Below are positions 40,399-43,797 of a DNA stretch of 43,797 nucleotides, piece after piece. Each line of letters starts with the position of its first letter. Within the stretch, counting starts at the first letter, position 1. The notes beneath the pieces were generated by a model, which had not been told where the DNA came from, did not search any database, and saw only the letters and a program-made list of their open reading frames with translations. Source of the stretch: JBPYCR01 sp051846935 (GTDB lineage: Bacteria; Bacillota; Bacilli; Bacillales; Amphibacillaceae). The stretch lies in contig NZ_JBPYCS010000022.1 of assembly GCF_051846935.1 (NCBI RefSeq), positions 1 to 43,797 on the forward strand, given 5' to 3'. The translations under genes and the position numbers were made by a program.

Positions 40399-40679
40399 TT
40401 TTTTAGGGATTGAGTCACGTATTTGTGGGGGTTATTTTAAGAAGTTAAAAAACCTCTCTTTGTATTCGTTAATTTTAGTATTGATTCCTACTTACCGCAG
40501 TAGATATACACTACGCTTTCCGAGGAGGCTGAAGCCGTGCCCGCGGAAAGCATCCACCTGCAGGGAAAATCAACGGTGTTATTCATGTGTATATCGTTGG
40601 AAGTAAAATTGATCACATATTATCTAGTTAGATTCGTGCATCTGTTCCCCCACAAACATCTTACTCATACTTTTTTAGG
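40399..40679 (-). mobile_element. MITE-like element, copy D, with perfect 9-bp target duplication
   Basis: The element is 40408-40670 (263 bp), nearly the same as copy A in length and sequence. TTTTTTAGG is found directly on both sides (40399-40407 and 40671-40679). The GATTGAGTC end faces the infC promoter. It fills most of the gap between infC and thrS and has no gene. Confidence 0.93.
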
Positions 40680-40760
40680 AATAACGTCGTCTTTACAAAC
40701 CCCATACTTAACAATAGATAACTTAATAATGGTAACGCCTACGATAAGCTAAAGTGATTT

Positions 40761-42710
40761 TTAGCTATCAGCTGGTCGTTTTTGAGCAATTTCATTTTTT
40801 AGTAGATCAAAAAACGCGCTGAACTCTAACGTAGTTGTTTCCTTTTTACCGTAACGACGAACGTTCACTGTGTTCGCTTCTTTTTCTTGATCTCCAACTA
40901 CGATCGAAAAAGGTATTTTTTGCGTTTGAGCTTCCCTAATTTTATATCCAAGCTTTTCTTCTCGTTCGTCTACTTTAACCCGAATACCTGCTTGCTTTAA
41001 TTGATCTGCGAGTTCTTTCGCATAGTCAAGGTGCGCCTGTAACGATACAGGTATAATTTTCACTTGCTCTGGAGCAATCCACGTTGGAAACGCACCTTTA
41101 TACTCTTCGATTAAGAAGGCGACGAATCTTTCCATTGTTGAAACGACACCCCGGTGAATAACAACTGGACGGTGTTCTTTTCCATCTTCACCAATATACG
41201 TCAAATCAAATTTCTCGGGTAATTGATAATCAATTTGTACGGTTGATAATGTTTCGTCATGTCCTAGTGCAGTTTTCACTTGGACATCAAGCTTCGGTCC
41301 ATAAAATGCAGCTTCACCAATCGCTTCAACATATTCAAGACCCATTTCATCCATCGTTTCTTTAAGCATTGCCTGTGCATGCTCCCACATACGGTCATTA
41401 TCAATATACTTTTCTTTATCCGCTGGATCTCTGTACGATAACCGGAAATAATAATCGGTAATATCAAAATCATTATATACGTGCTGGATAAGTTCAACTA
41501 CACGGATAAACTCTTCTTTTAACTGTTCAGGTCTAGCAAATATGTGTGCATCATTCAGTGTCATACCTCGAACACGCTGCAAGCCGGCAAGTGCACCTGA
41601 CATTTCATACCGATGCATTTGTCCTAATTCTGCAATACGAACGGGTAGGTTACGATAACTGTATAAGTTATTTTTATACACCATCATATGATGTGGACAG
41701 TTCATTGGACGCAAAACTAAATCTTCATTATCCATTTCCATAATTGGAAACATGTCCTCGTTATAATGGTCTAAGTGGCCGCTCGTTTTATATAAATCAA
41801 CACTGCCAAGAACTGGAGTATATACATGATCATAGCCAAGTCTTTCTTCCAAATCTACAATATACCTCTCAATTGTTCGACGTATTGTAGCCCCTTTCGG
41901 TAACCACACTGGTAACCCTTGACCTACCTTTTGACTAATCGTGAATAACTGTAGTTCTTTACCTAGTTTTCGGTGATCACGCTCTTTACGCTCCTGTAAT
42001 ATTTGAACGTATTCTTTTAGCTGGCTCTTTTTTTCAAAAGCAGTTCCATATATTCTCTGCAACTGTTTATTCTTACTATCTCCACGCCAATACGCACCAG
42101 AGATACTTAATAACTTAAATTGTTTAATTTTACTTGTAGAAGGAACATGAACTCCTCGACATAAATCAAAGAACTCTCCTTGTTTATAAATCGTTACTTG
42201 TTCATCTTCAGGAATCATATCAATAAGCTCCAGTTTTAAATGATCGCCTATTTCCTGGAACATCTTTTTAGCTTCTTCTCTTGTAACTTCTATTCGTTCA
42301 ATTTCTAAGTTTTCATCAATTATCCGTTGCATTTCTTTCTCTATTTTAGGTAAAGCCTCAGGCGTTATCGACTCTTCCATATCAATATCGTAATAAAAGC
42401 CTTCTTCAATTACAGGTCCTACACCGAATTGGACGTTCTTATATAATCGTTTAATTGCTTGCGCTAACGTATGTGCTGTCGAGTGACGTACAATATCCAA
42501 ACCTTCTTTATCCTTATATGTTACTATTTCTAGCTTGCCACCCTTTTTCAATGGTCTATTTAAATCAACCATTTTACCATCAAGCCTGATTGCTAATGCT
42601 TGCTTCTTTAATCCAGGCGAGATTGAAGCTGCAATCTCCGCACCTGTTGTTCCGACCGCATACTGTTTTTCTGCTCCGTCTGGAAAAATAATGTTAATAT
42701 TGCTGGACAA
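40761..42710 (-). CDS. thrS: Threonyl-tRNA synthetase
   Basis: The 649-residue enzyme has the N-terminal TGS domain (1-60), the editing domain with HSTAHTLAQAI and RGVHVPSTSK, the class II core (motif 2 with MHRYEMSGALAGLQRVRG, and MNCPHHM), and the C-terminal anticodon domain. It charges tRNA-Thr. The start is TTG at 42710 with AAGGAG 8 nt upstream; this gives a length close to that of B. subtilis ThrS (643). In-frame ATGs further upstream lie in the T-box leader. Confidence 0.96.
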   Translation of the reverse strand: MSSNINIIFPDGAEKQYAVGTTGAEIAASISPGLKKQALAIRLDGKMVDLNRPLKKGGKLEIVTYKDKEGLDIVRHSTAHTLAQAIKRLYKNVQFGVGPVIEEGFYYDIDMEESITPEALPKIEKEMQRIIDENLEIERIEVTREEAKKMFQEIGDHLKLELIDMIPEDEQVTIYKQGEFFDLCRGVHVPSTSKIKQFKLLSISGAYWRGDSKNKQLQRIYGTAFEKKSQLKEYVQILQERKERDHRKLGKELQLFTISQKVGQGLPVWLPKGATIRRTIERYIVDLEERLGYDHVYTPVLGSVDLYKTSGHLDHYNEDMFPIMEMDNEDLVLRPMNCPHHMMVYKNNLYSYRNLPVRIAELGQMHRYEMSGALAGLQRVRGMTLNDAHIFARPEQLKEEFIRVVELIQHVYNDFDITDYYFRLSYRDPADKEKYIDNDRMWEHAQAMLKETMDEMGLEYVEAIGEAAFYGPKLDVQVKTALGHDETLSTVQIDYQLPEKFDLTYIGEDGKEHRPVVIHRGVVSTMERFVAFLIEEYKGAFPTWIAPEQVKIIPVSLQAHLDYAKELADQLKQAGIRVKVDEREEKLGYKIREAQTQKIPFSIVVGDQEKEANTVNVRRYGKKETTTLEFSAFFDLLKNEIAQKRPADS

Positions 42711-42782
42711 CTTTTCCACTCCTTTATATACATACATAATTACAATTAAATAAACATGCTGTTTTCTCGGTTGGATACAACT

Positions 42783-43052
42783 AAAAAACCCGTCTCTTTG
42801 CATGTTTGCAAAGGGACGAGTATTAATCGTGGTTCCACCCTAATTTCTGTAGTAAATAGTACACTACAGCTTAAATTATCTTTAACGCAGAATATACGCT
42901 ACCGTGTACTATATTTTCCACAGCAGAGTTCAAAGGTGGTAATCATTTGTCAATATAGCAGAAGCTTCCAGCCACAGACTTCTTTCTCTTTCTATATCGT
43001 TACAAATAATCATGTCCTTATCGTTACTTTTACACTAATTTTATAATTATAT
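42783..43052 (-). ncRNA. T-box leader of thrS
   Basis: The T-box AGGGTGGAACCACG is at 42828-42841 and the terminator at 42783-42820 (CCCGTCTCTTTGCA with TGCAAAGGGACGAG, then T-run). An AGTAA box lies early in stem I. The likely specifier is ACC (42938-42940), a threonine codon followed by A. Confidence 0.93.
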
Positions 43053-43081
43053 ATTATATCGGTAATATTGTCGTTAAGCAA
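43053..43081 (-). promoter_or_regulatory. thrS promoter
   Basis: TATAAT (43053-43058) with TTGCTT (43076-43081) at 17 bp, in the gap after ytxC. Confidence 0.7.
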
Positions 43082-43089
43082 GAAAAACA

Positions 43090-43797
43090 CTATTCTTTTC
43101 CTGCAATTCGAAAAAACGGAAATTGACGAACGGAATGAAAGCGAACACGTTCTTGAAACACATTAATAATAGTTAACGTTTTTGGCTCTGAAGAATTATT
43201 TCCGTAAATATGAATTCTTTCTGGGGCGATTGTAATTAGTGGTGCAAGATTTCGTTCATTCCTATCTAATCCAACAATATATAGCGGCTCTCTCTCCATT
43301 AATGAATGTAAATCATTTTGTGTTAGTTGTCTTCCATTTGCCTGATAAAACGTAAAGTGATTCCCTTGTAGTACATGAATTTCTTTAAAAATCGTCTTTT
43401 TCTTTTGTACATATTCACGTAGCATTTGAATAAACGCCTGGTGGTCTTCTTCTCTTTTAAACTCATCAATTGCTAATCCGACATCATAAACAAGTCGTTC
43501 TTTAAAAGAATTTAACTGAAATTGTATAATCGAATCAAAATGAATGACTTTAGAGCTTTTAATATTTGTCATAAAGAGGGAATACAAACTGCTTTTCGGC
43601 TCCATTTCTTTATGTCTATCAATCAGCTTAAACGCTTCTTTATCTTCGCCTGATAAAGCACCGTAAGCAATCTCACATATCCGCTCAATCTCATAAATAT
43701 TTGTATAAAAATAATATTTTTGAATGACTTGTTTAATCATTCGCGATAATCGAAACACAAAAAAGACATGCACCATTGAGTCTGCTATTTCTTGTAA
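43090..43797 (-). CDS. ytxC: YtxC-like sporulation-associated protein, C-terminal part
   Basis: The reading frame is open to the right edge of the window, so about 235 residues of the C-terminal part are seen. IHVLQGNHFTFYQANGRQLTQ and PLITIAPERIHIYG near the C-terminus resemble YtxC of B. subtilis (281 residues), found in the same place before thrS. The function is not established. No domain with a known activity is visible. Confidence 0.85.
   Translation of the reverse strand, partial: LQEIADSMVHVFFVFRLSRMIKQVIQKYYFYTNIYEIERICEIAYGALSGEDKEAFKLIDRHKEMEPKSSLYSLFMTNIKSSKVIHFDSIIQFQLNSFKERLVYDVGLAIDEFKREEDHQAFIQMLREYVQKKKTIFKEIHVLQGNHFTFYQANGRQLTQNDLHSLMEREPLYIVGLDRNERNLAPLITIAPERIHIYGNNSSEPKTLTIINVFQERVRFHSVRQFPFFRIAGKE

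Noticed and set aside
42756..43046. A 96-codon plus-strand frame between thrS and ytxC.
   Set aside because: It lies on the reverse of the thrS T-box leader, which explains the sequence.
1..43797. CRISPR arrays, toxin-antitoxin pairs or defence islands.
   Set aside because: I saw no regularly spaced short repeats, no cas-like protein and no small paired genes of that type; gene order is conserved throughout.

Overview
This is a low-GC Gram-positive chromosome segment from a spore-forming member of the Bacillaceae. Spore and germination genes (gerE, gerM, sspI, ytxC) and a gene order that matches the Bacillus subtilis ytxC-thrS-infC ... rph-tig-clpX-lonA block place it there. The protein sequences look closest to the Oceanobacillus/Virgibacillus side of the family, which is an inference from memory and not a search result. 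Most genes lie on the minus strand; gerE, yslB, rnhC, sspI and a lytic transglycosylase gene lie on the plus strand.

Layout from left to right: protein quality control (start of lonA, clpX, tig, a ysoA-like TPR gene); a two-tRNA operon (Arg-TCT, Gly-TCC); ysnB, rdgB, rph, gerM, racE and a MarR regulator; gerE behind a sigma-K type promoter; the succinate dehydrogenase operon sdhCAB; yslB, uvrC and trxA; a fatty-acid oxidation cluster (lcfA, fadR, fadB, etfB, etfA) with a perfect FadR operator; mutS2, polX, a CvpA-like gene and zapA; rnhC; pheST behind a T-box; an rRNA methyltransferase-like gene; sspI; a transglycosylase; an M42 aminopeptidase, a dimeric-type dUTPase and two membrane proteins; the infC-rpmI-rplT operon behind an L20-type leader; thrS behind a T-box; and the end of ytxC.

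The unusual content is in the intergenic DNA. Four well-preserved elements of 248-294 bp (6957-7219, 14753-15000, 28737-29030, 40408-40670) have imperfect terminal inverted repeats and 9-bp target duplications, two of them perfect and two matching at 8 of 9. They carry no gene, so they are non-autonomous, MITE-like elements. At least three decayed relatives (14501-14742, a copy starting at 28381, and an end at 35377-35395) accompany them. All copies are asymmetric in the same way: the GATTGAGTC end always faces a promoter. In the four intact copies and the 35395 relic, that end lies exactly 40 bp from the first base of the predicted -10 hexamer of the next gene (rph, yslB, rnhC, infC, transglycosylase). 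Two decayed copies sit at 41 and 42 bp. The duplicated 9-mers share no obvious sequence. I read this as insertion guided by promoter position, perhaps by bound RNA polymerase, and I know of no description of it. A GC-rich core found inside these elements also occurs without clear ends at 9905-10018 and 35061-35152.
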